From the NCBI GenBank assembly GCA_030604545.1, contig JAUVVS010000069.1:1-8206 (forward strand): a DNA stretch of 8,206 bases, written 5' to 3'. Under the pieces are notes generated by a model. The model had not been told where the DNA came from, ran no database searches, and saw only the letters and a program-made list of their open reading frames with translations. This document shows positions 1-6,390 of this stretch, piece by piece. Position 1 is the first letter of the stretch; each line of letters starts with the position of its first letter. The translations under genes were made by a program, and so were the position numbers. The stretch is from Deltaproteobacteria bacterium. Lineage in GTDB: Bacteria > Desulfobacterota > Desulfobacteria > Desulfobacterales > JAUVVS01.

Positions 1-126
1 GCTGGAGTTTTATCTGAAAATATATATTTAAGTAGAATATGCACAAAGTGTAGTAAAGACTTATTTTTTTCATATCGTGGCGAGGGTGTTACGGGAAGGT
101 TTGCGGCGGTTATCGGTCTTAAATAG
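1..126 (+). CDS. pgeF: YfiH/PgeF-family (polyphenol oxidase / laccase-domain) protein, 3' end only
   Basis: Frame 1 is open from the first base to a TAG at 124-126 and encodes the last 41 residues of a protein that starts outside the window. The tail reads ICTKCSKDLFFSYRGEGVTG, then RFAAVIGLK. This matches the conserved end of the YfiH family (pattern CT..., FFSYRR, G.TGR, then a short hydrophobic end). The family is a Cu/Zn-binding single-domain enzyme group, first called laccase-like or polyphenol oxidase. Members are now reported to act as purine nucleoside phosphorylases/deaminases and, in E. coli, to clear mis-incorporated peptidoglycan precursors. The metal ligands lie upstream and cannot be checked here. 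The gap to pyrK is 52 bp, so co-transcription is plausible. Identification rests only on the C-terminal motif. Confidence 0.8.
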   Translation, partial: AGVLSENIYLSRICTKCSKDLFFSYRGEGVTGRFAAVIGLK

Positions 127-178
127 TTTCGATTTTTATGAGGGGTTTGTGTAAACATTTAATTTTGGATTAAAGTAT

Positions 179-988
179 ATGTATCAGGAGAAGGTTCAGG
201 TTCTGTGTAACAAAAAAGCAGGTCCAATATATTATAAAATTGGCCTTAAATGTCACAAGGGATATTTAGATGCAAAACCAGGCCAGTTTATCATGCTACG
301 CCTTGTAGACCAAACATTTCCTCTTCTTCGGCGCCCTTTTTCAATACACAAGCTGATAATTAACAAGGGAGCCATAGAAGGTATTGAGCTTCTTTACAAG
401 GTAGTAGGGGAGTGTACTCGAAAGCTTTCCGGATTAAAAAATGGTGATGTTGTCGATATTGTTGGACCGTTAGGTAATGGTTTTATAATTCCGGACAATT
501 TTCATCGTATATTTCTTGTTGCCGGAGGTATCGGAGTTGCCCCGATGCTTTTTTTGGCTTCTTCTCTTCAGAAAAGAAATGTTGATCCTTTAAAATGCAG
601 GGTATTTATAGGAGGAAGGTCAAAGGCCGATCTTTTGTGTGTGGATGATTTCATTAACCTCGGAATAAAAGTTCACATTACTACAGATGATGGAAGTATA
701 GGAGATAAGAGCTTTGTAACTCATTCTTTAGAAATTGAGGTTAATAAAAAAAAGCCGGACGTCATTTTTGCTTGCGGACCTTTGGAAATGTTAAGATGTG
801 TTGTTAATATTGCAAAAGCGCATACCGTGCCATGTCAGGTTTCTATAGAAACAATTATGGCCTGCGGTATAGGGGCCTGTCTTGGCTGTGCTGTTGAAAG
901 TAAAGAAACGGCAAATAAATATAAGCATGCCTGTATAGATGGACCGGTTTTCGATGCAAAAATATTGAAGCTTGAAACCGGCATTTGA
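179..988 (+). CDS. pyrK: Dihydroorotate dehydrogenase B, electron-transfer subunit
   Basis: This 269-aa protein is a ferredoxin-reductase-like FAD/2Fe-2S subunit. In the family it passes electrons between the FMN subunit PyrD and NAD in de novo pyrimidine synthesis. Visible motifs, in order, are the FAD-binding RRPFS (about 51-55) within PLLRRPFSI, GPLGNGF (96-102), and the nucleotide-binding AGGIGVAPM (115-123). The C-terminal 2Fe-2S cluster has four cysteines at 229, 234, 237 and 252 (C-x4-C-x2-C-x14-C), followed by DGPVF. The length is normal. ATG 179 is the first usable start, since a TAA in frame lies at 152-154, but the SD is weak (GGAT at 167-170). The expected partner pyrD is not next to it; the atp operon follows instead. 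A different oxidoreductase subunit of the same fold is possible, but the cysteine spacing and GPLGNGF fit PyrK well. Confidence 0.9.
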   Translation: MYQEKVQVLCNKKAGPIYYKIGLKCHKGYLDAKPGQFIMLRLVDQTFPLLRRPFSIHKLIINKGAIEGIELLYKVVGECTRKLSGLKNGDVVDIVGPLGNGFIIPDNFHRIFLVAGGIGVAPMLFLASSLQKRNVDPLKCRVFIGGRSKADLLCVDDFINLGIKVHITTDDGSIGDKSFVTHSLEIEVNKKKPDVIFACGPLEMLRCVVNIAKAHTVPCQVSIETIMACGIGACLGCAVESKETANKYKHACIDGPVFDAKILKLETGI

Positions 989-1015
989 GTCGTTAATTTT
1001 GAGGAACTCGTAAAA

Positions 1016-1066
1016 AGTCTTTTGAAGCTTATTTGTACAATTGTTTTCAAAAGGCTAAAATGTTAT
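1016..1066 (-). repeat. Solo copy of the palindromic repeat seen in the 5975-6156 element
   Basis: Read on the minus strand from 1066 to 1019, this stretch matches 5976-6023 at about 39 of 47 positions with one gap. The match includes a 13-base exact core, TACAAATAAGCTT. It is also internally palindromic: 1016-1026 (AGTCTTTTGAA) pairs with 1046-1056 (TTCAAAAGGCT) as an 11-bp stem with one G-U pair, closed by a 19-nt loop that contains TTGTACAA. An 8-bp direct repeat, TAAAAAGT, flanks it at 1011-1018 and 1066-1073. It corresponds to one terminal arm of the larger element, with no second arm nearby. Whether it is an insertion remnant or a stand-alone palindromic repeat cannot be decided from one copy. 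Confidence 0.6.
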
Positions 1067-1110
1067 AAAAAGTTCAATTTTGCGTTGACTTGACCATAAT
1101 CTTGTGTTAG

Positions 1111-1221
1111 GTGCACTTTACCTTAAAAGGGACTGAGACCTTTGAAAAACGTCTCCTTTTGCGGGAAACATTTTTCAAAAGCCTCAGGACTTGGTTTAAG
1201 TCCAAGAGGGCATTCTTTTCT
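1111..1221 (+). promoter_or_regulatory. Structured leader upstream of atpZ with a hairpin over the ribosome-binding site
   Basis: This stretch contains several complementary segments. TTTGAAAAA (1141-1149) is the inverse of TTTTTCAAA (1171-1179). Close to the gene, GGACTT (1187-1192) and AAGTCC (1198-1203) form a 6-bp stem with a 5-nt loop. CTC (1183-1185) can extend it by pairing with GAG (1206-1208), which is part of the presumed atpZ SD GAGGG (1206-1210). The hairpin could therefore mask the SD. The frame is also open from GTG 1111, so an N-terminal extension of AtpZ is formally possible, but it does not resemble the family. No convincing promoter was found just upstream: TTGACT at 1085-1090 lacks a good partner, and CATAAT at 1095-1100 has only a poor -35. 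Confidence 0.4.
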
Positions 1222-1443
1222 ATGAAAAGAGAGACTAGACGAACTTTAAAAGAACTGGCATATTACAGCAGTCTTGGTTTTTCCGTATCTCTCTCAATTG
1301 TAATTGGTCTTGCCATAGGGGTATATCTTGATAGGAAAGTTTTCAACACCACACCGTGGTTAACGCTTATTTTTCTTGGACTTGGGATTGCAGCAGGATT
1401 TCGGAATATTGCACTTGCAATAAAAAAGAGCAAGAAACTCTAA
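1222..1443 (+). CDS. atpZ: AtpZ/AtpI-family F0 accessory membrane protein (ATPase_gene1 type)
   Basis: This is a 73-residue membrane protein with a short basic N-terminus (MKRETRRTLKE) and two hydrophobic segments at about 15-35 and 45-66. The connector contains GVYLDRKVFNTTPW, and a lysine-rich tail follows. This is the layout of the AtpZ (ATPase_gene1) family found as the first gene of many F-ATPase operons. It is thought to help c-ring assembly or to supply Mg/Ca ions to the synthase; the exact role is unsettled. I chose ATG 1222 over GTG 1111 because it fits the family length and has GAGGG at 1206-1210, although the spacing is long (11 nt). It stands 64 bp ahead of atpI and is the likely first gene of the F0 operon. 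Confidence 0.82.
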   Translation: MKRETRRTLKELAYYSSLGFSVSLSIVIGLAIGVYLDRKVFNTTPWLTLIFLGLGIAAGFRNIALAIKKSKKL

Positions 1444-1507
1444 CAACATATATCGTCAAATCAACATCTTAACTACTTAACGAGGTCTGAACAAGGAAGA
1501 TTTTCAA

Positions 1508-1894
1508 TTGGAAATACAACACCGGCTTATAAAATTTATTACCCTTACAAATTGGATCCTGTTTTTTATTGCAAGCATACTGGGATTTGTCATATCACCA
1601 CCTGCTTTTGCCAAAGGGATTTTCTTTGGAGGGCTAATAGTTACAATCAACTTCCATATGCTGTCCAGAACACTTAAAAATGCGCTTACTCCCCCTCATC
1701 TTTCTTCATATAACGTGATTTTAGCAAAATATTATGTACGTTTTGTTGTTAGCGGGATTATTATTTTTATACTCATTGCAAAGGGTTATGTTAATCCTAT
1801 AGGTCTTATTATCGGCCTTTCTATTGTAGTTGCCAGTATAATCCTTGCAACTATATTTGAACTAAAAAGACTTATTTTCAAGGAGGCAGTTTAA
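1508..1894 (+). CDS. atpI: ATP synthase protein I (F0 assembly-associated membrane protein)
   Basis: This 128-aa, strongly hydrophobic protein has about four predicted membrane spans (roughly 10-30, 36-54, 75-95 and 97-117). The second span has the family-like FFGGLIVTINFHMLSRTL. Bacterial AtpI is non-essential and is linked to c-ring assembly and stability. The start is TTG at 1508, preceded by AAGGAAG (1493-1499) at 8 nt. The frame has a stop at 1478-1480, and between it and the TTG there is only a CTG with no spaced SD, so TTG is the best choice. The SD of atpB (AAGGAGG, 1880-1886) lies inside the end of this gene, and the stop is 2 nt before the atpB ATG, so the two are very likely translationally coupled. 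Confidence 0.85.
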   Translation: MEIQHRLIKFITLTNWILFFIASILGFVISPPAFAKGIFFGGLIVTINFHMLSRTLKNALTPPHLSSYNVILAKYYVRFVVSGIIIFILIAKGYVNPIGLIIGLSIVVASIILATIFELKRLIFKEAV

Positions 1895-1896
1895 GG

Positions 1897-2586
1897 ATGG
1901 AACATCCCTATCTCTTTTTTATCAAATTTTTTGAGTTGATTGGATTGGGACATTTTGCCCATTCATACCCCCATGTAGTTTATTCATGGGTTGTTATGAT
2001 TTTGCTCATCGTTTTAGGAGCCATTGCAGCAAAGAGTGTTAAAATGATTCCAACTAAGGCTCAAAACGTATTTGAAGTCATTGTTTCAGGACTTGAAGAA
2101 TTTATGGTCGAGGTTACGGGTGAAGAAGGACGCTGGCTATTTCCGATAGCCGCCACTGTATTTCTTTATATTTTTACCTGCAATCTGATAGGACTTGTCC
2201 CGGGGTTTTTCCCTCCAACCGCAAGCTTGAACACAACCGGTTCATGTGCGTTGACGGTGGTTGTATTTACCCACATTATCGGCATCAAATATCATGGCGT
2301 AAAATATATTAAACACTTTTTAGGACCAGTATGGTGGATGACTCCTATTATTTTTCCCATCGAAGTCATTGGTCATCTTGCACGCATTTTATCACTTTCT
2401 TTTCGACTCTTTGGTAATATAATGGGGCATGAATTGGTTTTAATGATTCTTTTCTTTCTGGCGGGTGCATTCTTTGCTCCGCTGCCGATAATGACACTTG
2501 GTATTTTTGTATCCTTAGTCCAGGCATTTGTCTTCTTTTTACTTTCGATCATGTATTTTACAAGTGCCATGGAACATGCTCATTAA
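1897..2586 (+). CDS. atpB: F0F1 ATP synthase subunit a
   Basis: This 229-aa integral membrane protein forms the ion half-channels of the F0 stator, next to the c-ring. The diagnostic segment is LSLSFRLFGNIMGHE (165-179). Arg170 corresponds to the essential E. coli Arg210, and the GHE that follows holds the conserved acidic position of the channel helix. A second channel-helix signature, LVQAFVFFLLSIMY (207-220), holds Gln209, which corresponds to E. coli Gln252. About five or six membrane spans are visible. The 229-residue length is typical of compact subunit a proteins. ATG 1897 has AAGGAGG at 1880-1886. A hairpin-bearing 112-bp gap separates it from atpE. Confidence 0.97.
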   Translation: MEHPYLFFIKFFELIGLGHFAHSYPHVVYSWVVMILLIVLGAIAAKSVKMIPTKAQNVFEVIVSGLEEFMVEVTGEEGRWLFPIAATVFLYIFTCNLIGLVPGFFPPTASLNTTGSCALTVVVFTHIIGIKYHGVKYIKHFLGPVWWMTPIIFPIEVIGHLARILSLSFRLFGNIMGHELVLMILFFLAGAFFAPLPIMTLGIFVSLVQAFVFFLLSIMYFTSAMEHAH

Positions 2587-2634
2587 ATTGAAAATTGAAG
2601 ATTGAAAGGGTTTGACAATATTCAATCTTCAATT
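2587..2634 (+). repeat. atpB-atpE intercistronic hairpin built from 7-bp repeats
   Basis: Directly after the atpB stop are three tandem heptamers, ATTGAAA/ATTGAAG/ATTGAAA (2587-2607). AATTGAAGATTGAA (2593-2606) is then repeated as a perfect inverse, TTCAATCTTCAATT (2621-2634), giving a 14-bp stem with a 14-nt loop. The stem is AT-rich, and the nearest T-run (2641-2645) is six bases away, so it is not a good intrinsic terminator. It could protect or direct processing of the atpE message, whose product is needed in many copies per complex. A second small hairpin, ATGGG/CCCAT (2646-2650 and 2664-2668), follows. Confidence 0.75.
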
Positions 2635-2698
2635 GAAAAGTTTTTATGGGAAAATGGAAGAAGCCCATCAAATAAAATAAAAGGAGGTAAAGTCTAGT

Positions 2699-2980
2699 AT
2701 GGAAGTACAAGCATTAAAATTTTTCATTGCCAGCGTTACTGCTGCCGGGTTCGGGATTGCAATTGCAGCCTTTGGTTGCGGTATTGCCCAGGGTATCGGC
2801 TTGAAGTCCGCAGTTGAAGGTATTGCCAGAAATCCCGAGGCGTCAGGCAAGGTTACGGTTACTATGTTAATTGGCCTTGCGATGATCGAATCACTGTGTA
2901 TTTATGCGCTGGTCGTTGCGTTGATTCTTATCTATGCGCACCCTCAGGCATCTGCAATTGCAGCACTGTTTGCTCACTAA
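2699..2980 (+). CDS. atpE: F0F1 ATP synthase subunit c
   Basis: This 93-aa hairpin protein of the rotor ring has two membrane helices joined by the polar loop VEGIARNPEASG (39-50), whose RNP contacts the F1 stalk. The ion-binding carboxylate is Glu64 in AMIESLCIYA. Gln31 in helix 1, Ser65 and Tyr69 match residues that coordinate Na+ in Ilyobacter-type rings, but the Thr next to them is Leu66 here, so coupling-ion specificity is undecided. Related deltaproteobacterial c subunits share the IESL..YALVV pattern. The SD is very strong (AAGGAGGT, 2681-2688) with an 11-nt spacer, which fits high expression. It is the last gene of the operon; a terminator follows within 30 bp. Confidence 0.97.
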   Translation: MEVQALKFFIASVTAAGFGIAIAAFGCGIAQGIGLKSAVEGIARNPEASGKVTVTMLIGLAMIESLCIYALVVALILIYAHPQASAIAALFAH

Positions 2981-3002
2981 GAGACAGGGCTTCCATAAGC
3001 GC

Positions 3003-3046
3003 CAAAAACAGGGCTACTCATATAAATGGAGTAGCCCTGTTTTTTC
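3003..3046. terminator. Bidirectional rho-independent terminator between atpE and uvrA
   Basis: ACAGGGCTACTC (3008-3019) and GAGTAGCCCTGT (3029-3040) form a perfect 12-bp stem with a 9-nt loop. On the plus strand it is followed by TTTTTT (3040-3045), ending the atp transcript. On the minus strand the AAAAACA at 3004-3010 reads as a T-run, so the same stem can end the convergent uvrA transcript, whose stop is at 3110-3112. Confidence 0.95.
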
Positions 3047-3109
3047 GTGGGCTTTGTGGTGTAAATAAAAATGTTCTTTTCTGCTCAGGTTTATATCATA
3101 AGCGCTATC

Positions 3110-5932
3110 TTATCCGGCTTTAAGAACTTTCTTTAAAAAATATCCTGTATAAGACCCGCTGATATTTGCAATATCTTCAGGGGGGCCGCAACCTACAATA
3201 TACCCGCCTTCATCACCTCCTTCGGGACCAAGATCTATGATATGATCGGCCGTTTTAATCACATCCATATTATGTTCTATTACAATAACCGTATTACCGG
3301 CATCCACGAGCCTGTTAAGTACATTGAGAAGTTTTTGTATGTCATCAACATGAAGACCGGTGGTCGGTTCATCGAGTATATAGACAGTTCTACCAGTCCC
3401 TTTTTTGCTAAGCTCCCGTGCCAGCTTGACGCGCTGGGCTTCACCGCCTGACAGTGTCGTTGCGGGTTGACCCATACGGATATACCCAATCCCCACATCA
3501 ACAAGTGTTTGCAGTTTTGACCTGATGTTTCCGATCCTTCCGAAAAAAGTCAGAAGCTGGTTTACCGTCATATCGAGGATATCCGCAATATTTTTACCCT
3601 TATATCTGATTTCAAGGGTTTCTCGGTTGTATCTTTTTCCATGACAAACATCACAGACAACATATACGTCGGGCAGAAAATGCATTTCAATCTTTATGAT
3701 TCCATCACCTCTGCATGCCTCACATCTTCCCCCTTTTACATTAAAGCTAAACCGGCCGGGCTTGTAGCCTCTCATACGGGCTTCGGTTGTTTTTGAAAAG
3801 AGTTCCCTTATATATGTAAAAACACTGGTATAGGTACCAGCATTTGAGCGAGGAGTTCTACCTATGGGAGACTGGTCAATGTTGACAACTTTATCTATAT
3901 TTTCAATTCCCAAAATCTTTGTGTGGATGCCTGCTTGTATGCGGGCATTGTAGAGGCGCTGGTGAAGGACGCGATTTAGGGTTTCCAAAACAAGAGTCGA
4001 TTTTCCTGATCCGGATACACCTGTTATGCAGATAAAACAGCCGAGAGGGAAGTTTACATTAATGTTCTTGAGGTTATTTTCGGAAGCACCTTCAATAACA
4101 AGTTTATTTCCCTGGCCGTATCGTCGTTTTGATGGGACTTCAATATGTTTTCGACCGGAAAGGTATTGACCTGTCAATGAATCTCTATTTTTAAGAAGTG
4201 CTTTTGGCGTACCGGAAAAGACCACTTTCCCACCCTGCACCCCGGCGCCGGGCCCCATATCGACAACATGATCAGCAGAGAATATAGTCTCTTCATCATG
4301 CTCTACCACAAGTACCGTATTACCGAGATCTCGCATCTTTAAAAGAGTTTCAAGGAGACGATGATTATCCCTATGGTGCAGACCAATGCTTGGTTCATCA
4401 AGAACATATAGAACGCCGGTCAATTTTGATCCAATCTGTGTTGCAAGACGTATCCTTTGACTCTCACCTCCAGAGATGGTGGATGCTGATCTGCCAAGAG
4501 TAAGATAGGAAAGCCCCACATTTTCTAGAAAGATTAGCCGTTCGACAATTTCTTTGAGGATCCTTTTTGCAATGATTTTTTCTTTGCCTTTAAGTATTAT
4601 TTCCCTAAAAAAGGTATGGGCTTTTGACACGGAAAGTTCAGTTACATCATAAATGGTAAGACCTTTAACCCTTACGGATCTGCTTTCTTTGTTTAATTTT
4701 GTTCCCTTGCATTCGGTACAAGGACGAAAATTCATATACTGCTTAATATCTTCCCTTGCCCAGTTCGAGTCTGTTTCTATATAGCGGCGTTCTAACTGCG
4801 GAATAATACCTTCAAAGGATTTTTCATAGGTGACACGGCGATAATTGCGCTCAAAATAGAATGTTATTTTTTCATTTCCTGATCCATGAAAAAGGACATT
4901 TTTAAAATGATCTGGAAGATCCTTATAGGGCGTATAAATGTCAACGCCATAGTGTTTTGTTAAAGCGTCCAGGAATTCAATAAAATGTACGGAATATCTA
5001 TTAGCCCAAAGTGCAACGGCCCCTTCTCTTAATGAGAGTTCATGGTTCGGAATGATAAGATCAGGATCGAATTCAGTGGTTGAGCCAAGGCCATCACATT
5101 TTGGGCACGCACCCTGTGGAGAATTAAAAGAGAAGTTTGCAGGAGTAAATTTCGGATAACTGATACCACAGGTAATACATGCAGACTTTTCGCTAAAAAG
5201 AACCGGTTCCATCCCAAGAACATCCACAGTAACAAGACCGTCTGACTGGGACATAGCAAGCTCTAAAGAATCAGCGAGTCGGTTTTTCATATTTTCTTTA
5301 ACAATCAAGCGATCCACAACTACATCGATGGTATGCTTTTTATTTTTAGTAAGTTTATCCACTCCTTCAATTTCCAACATTTTACCATCAACACGGACGC
5401 GAGCAAAGCCCTCCTTTTTTAGCCGTTTGAAGAGCTTTTCATGAGTTCCCTTCTGACCTGCCACGATAGGCGCCAAAATTATTATTTTGGTTCCTTTAGA
5501 AAAAGACATAACCTTATCTACTATCTGATCCAGTGTCTGGGAGGTGATAGGCCGCCCACATTTATAGCAATGGGATATGCCGATCCTTGCAAAAAGGAGA
5601 CGGAGATAGTCATAAACTTCTGTTACCGTTCCAACGGTTGATCTTGGATTGTGGCTGGCTGTTTTTTGCTCTATTGCGATGGCAGGCGATAGTCCTTCGA
5701 TCATGTCAACATCGGGCTTTTCCATACGCTCTAAGAATTGACGCGCATAGGTGGAAAGGGACTCGACGTATCTGCGTTGTCCCTCAGCATAAAGGGTGTC
5801 AAAAGCTAGTGTCGACTTTCCGGAGCCGGAAAGGCCTGTTATTACAACAAGTTTATTTCGAGGTATTTCAACATCGATGTTCTTCAAGTTGTGCTGCCTT
5901 GCACCTCGGATGACGATATTATTTAATTCCAT
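3110..5932 (-). CDS. uvrA: Excinuclease ABC subunit A (UvrA)
   Basis: This 940-aa, full-length damage-recognition ATPase of nucleotide excision repair acts as a dimer and loads UvrB at lesions. Two ABC modules are complete. Module 1 has Walker A GLSGSGKS (33-40), signature ISGGESQ (486-492) and Walker B VLDEPSIGLH (510-519). Module 2 has Walker A GVSGSGKS (638-645), signature LSGGEAQ (827-833) and Walker B ILDEPTTGLH (852-861). Zinc-binding cysteine sets are C252/C255/C276/C279 and C737/C740/C760/C763, and a further CxxC pair lies at 405/408. ATG 5932 begins the family-typical IVIRGARQHNLKNID. The SD is weak (AAGAAGAG about 13 nt upstream). The gene converges on atpE and diverges from dnaA. 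A MITE-like element ends only 42 bp before the start codon, so the promoter may lie partly in it; I see no convincing promoter or SOS operator. Confidence 0.98.
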   Translation of the reverse strand: MELNNIVIRGARQHNLKNIDVEIPRNKLVVITGLSGSGKSTLAFDTLYAEGQRRYVESLSTYARQFLERMEKPDVDMIEGLSPAIAIEQKTASHNPRSTVGTVTEVYDYLRLLFARIGISHCYKCGRPITSQTLDQIVDKVMSFSKGTKIIILAPIVAGQKGTHEKLFKRLKKEGFARVRVDGKMLEIEGVDKLTKNKKHTIDVVVDRLIVKENMKNRLADSLELAMSQSDGLVTVDVLGMEPVLFSEKSACITCGISYPKFTPANFSFNSPQGACPKCDGLGSTTEFDPDLIIPNHELSLREGAVALWANRYSVHFIEFLDALTKHYGVDIYTPYKDLPDHFKNVLFHGSGNEKITFYFERNYRRVTYEKSFEGIIPQLERRYIETDSNWAREDIKQYMNFRPCTECKGTKLNKESRSVRVKGLTIYDVTELSVSKAHTFFREIILKGKEKIIAKRILKEIVERLIFLENVGLSYLTLGRSASTISGGESQRIRLATQIGSKLTGVLYVLDEPSIGLHHRDNHRLLETLLKMRDLGNTVLVVEHDEETIFSADHVVDMGPGAGVQGGKVVFSGTPKALLKNRDSLTGQYLSGRKHIEVPSKRRYGQGNKLVIEGASENNLKNINVNFPLGCFICITGVSGSGKSTLVLETLNRVLHQRLYNARIQAGIHTKILGIENIDKVVNIDQSPIGRTPRSNAGTYTSVFTYIRELFSKTTEARMRGYKPGRFSFNVKGGRCEACRGDGIIKIEMHFLPDVYVVCDVCHGKRYNRETLEIRYKGKNIADILDMTVNQLLTFFGRIGNIRSKLQTLVDVGIGYIRMGQPATTLSGGEAQRVKLARELSKKGTGRTVYILDEPTTGLHVDDIQKLLNVLNRLVDAGNTVIVIEHNMDVIKTADHIIDLGPEGGDEGGYIVGCGPPEDIANISGSYTGYFLKKVLKAG

Positions 5933-5967
5933 ATGCTGTCAAATACTCTTCTTATGGTGAACTGTTA

Positions 5968-6163
5968 CTATTTTTGTAACACTTTAGCCCTTTGAAACCA
6001 GTTTATACAAATAAGCTTGAAAGGTGATTAAATTTTCAGCCGTGTAATTGTCTGACCTCACACTTCTTTCTTTACACTCACTTATGTGCGAGTTTTACAC
6101 GGTTAAAATTTAATTATCTTTCAAGCGGCCTTGTTTTCAAACAGCCAAAATATTACCTATTTT
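5968..6163. mobile_element. MITE-like inverted-repeat element with 7-bp target duplication
   Basis: The element itself is about 5975-6156. Its ends are inverse copies: GTAACACTTTAGCC from 5976 against the reverse complement of 6142-6156 (GTAATATTTTGGCTG), continuing through TTTGAAA.CA. Inner arms 6015-6047 and 6095-6126 are also inverse copies of about 32 bp: GCTTGAAAG, ATTAAATTTT and CCGTGTAA are shared, with short differences between the blocks. CTCACAC (6059-6065) and GTGCGAG (6086-6092) extend the stem with one mismatch, so nearly the whole element can fold into one long hairpin. CTATTTT occurs on both sides (5968-5974 and 6157-6163), as expected for a target-site duplication. It encodes no protein, so a transposase would have to act from elsewhere. 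A related half-copy lies at 1016-1066. A structured RNA gene is an alternative reading. Confidence 0.72.
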
Positions 6164-6370
6164 CCAAGTTTTCATGATTATTTTTCATTTGCTTTCACAA
6201 AAAGCAAGAATTTAATAAGCGATAAAATATTTTTTTCAAACGAATTTTGTGAAATCGTCTATATTTAAAGACCTTGAGCAATTAATTAAAGTTTTTCAGA
6301 TTTGCCAAAAAATTATTTTGAAAATAAAAGATAATTTAAGTTTTTCGAAGATAATCGGCGAAAACATTTT

Positions 6371-6390
6371 TGTTCATAACTTGTCAATAA
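6371..6390 (-). promoter_or_regulatory. Pair of degenerate DnaA boxes, 11-bp spaced
   Basis: On the minus strand the sequence reads TTATTGACA (6390-6382), two bases, then TTATGAACA (6379-6371). Each keeps TTAT and ACA of the consensus TTATCCACA and differs only at the two central C positions. The starts are 11 bp apart, about one helical turn, and both point the same way. That arrangement supports cooperative DnaA binding more than chance would. The very AT-rich stretch 6404-6447 follows closely. Confidence 0.45.

Noticed and set aside
1085..1113. TTGACT as a -35 box for the atp operon
   Set aside because: At 17-bp spacing the -10 would be TAGGTG, a poor match. CATAAT at 1095-1100 has only a weak -35.
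1111..1221. GTG start at 1111 giving AtpZ a 37-residue N-terminal extension
   Set aside because: The extension does not look like the family, has no clear SD, and overlaps strong RNA-like inverted repeats. ATG 1222 with GAGGG upstream gives the normal length.
2612..2617. Perfect TTGACA in the loop of the atpB-atpE hairpin as an internal atpE promoter
   Set aside because: No acceptable -10 lies 15-19 bp downstream; the bases there read ATTGAAAAG.
3080..3105. GTTTATATCATAAGCGC as a third copy of the 47-bp repeat
   Set aside because: Only a short, gapped likeness to GTTTATACAAATAAGCTT, with none of the flanking TTTGAAA or terminal motifs.
3280..5913. Several open frames of 60-110 codons opposite or out of frame with uvrA
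   Set aside because: They lie entirely inside the well-supported uvrA gene, lack family motifs and ribosome-binding sites, and are typical shadow frames.
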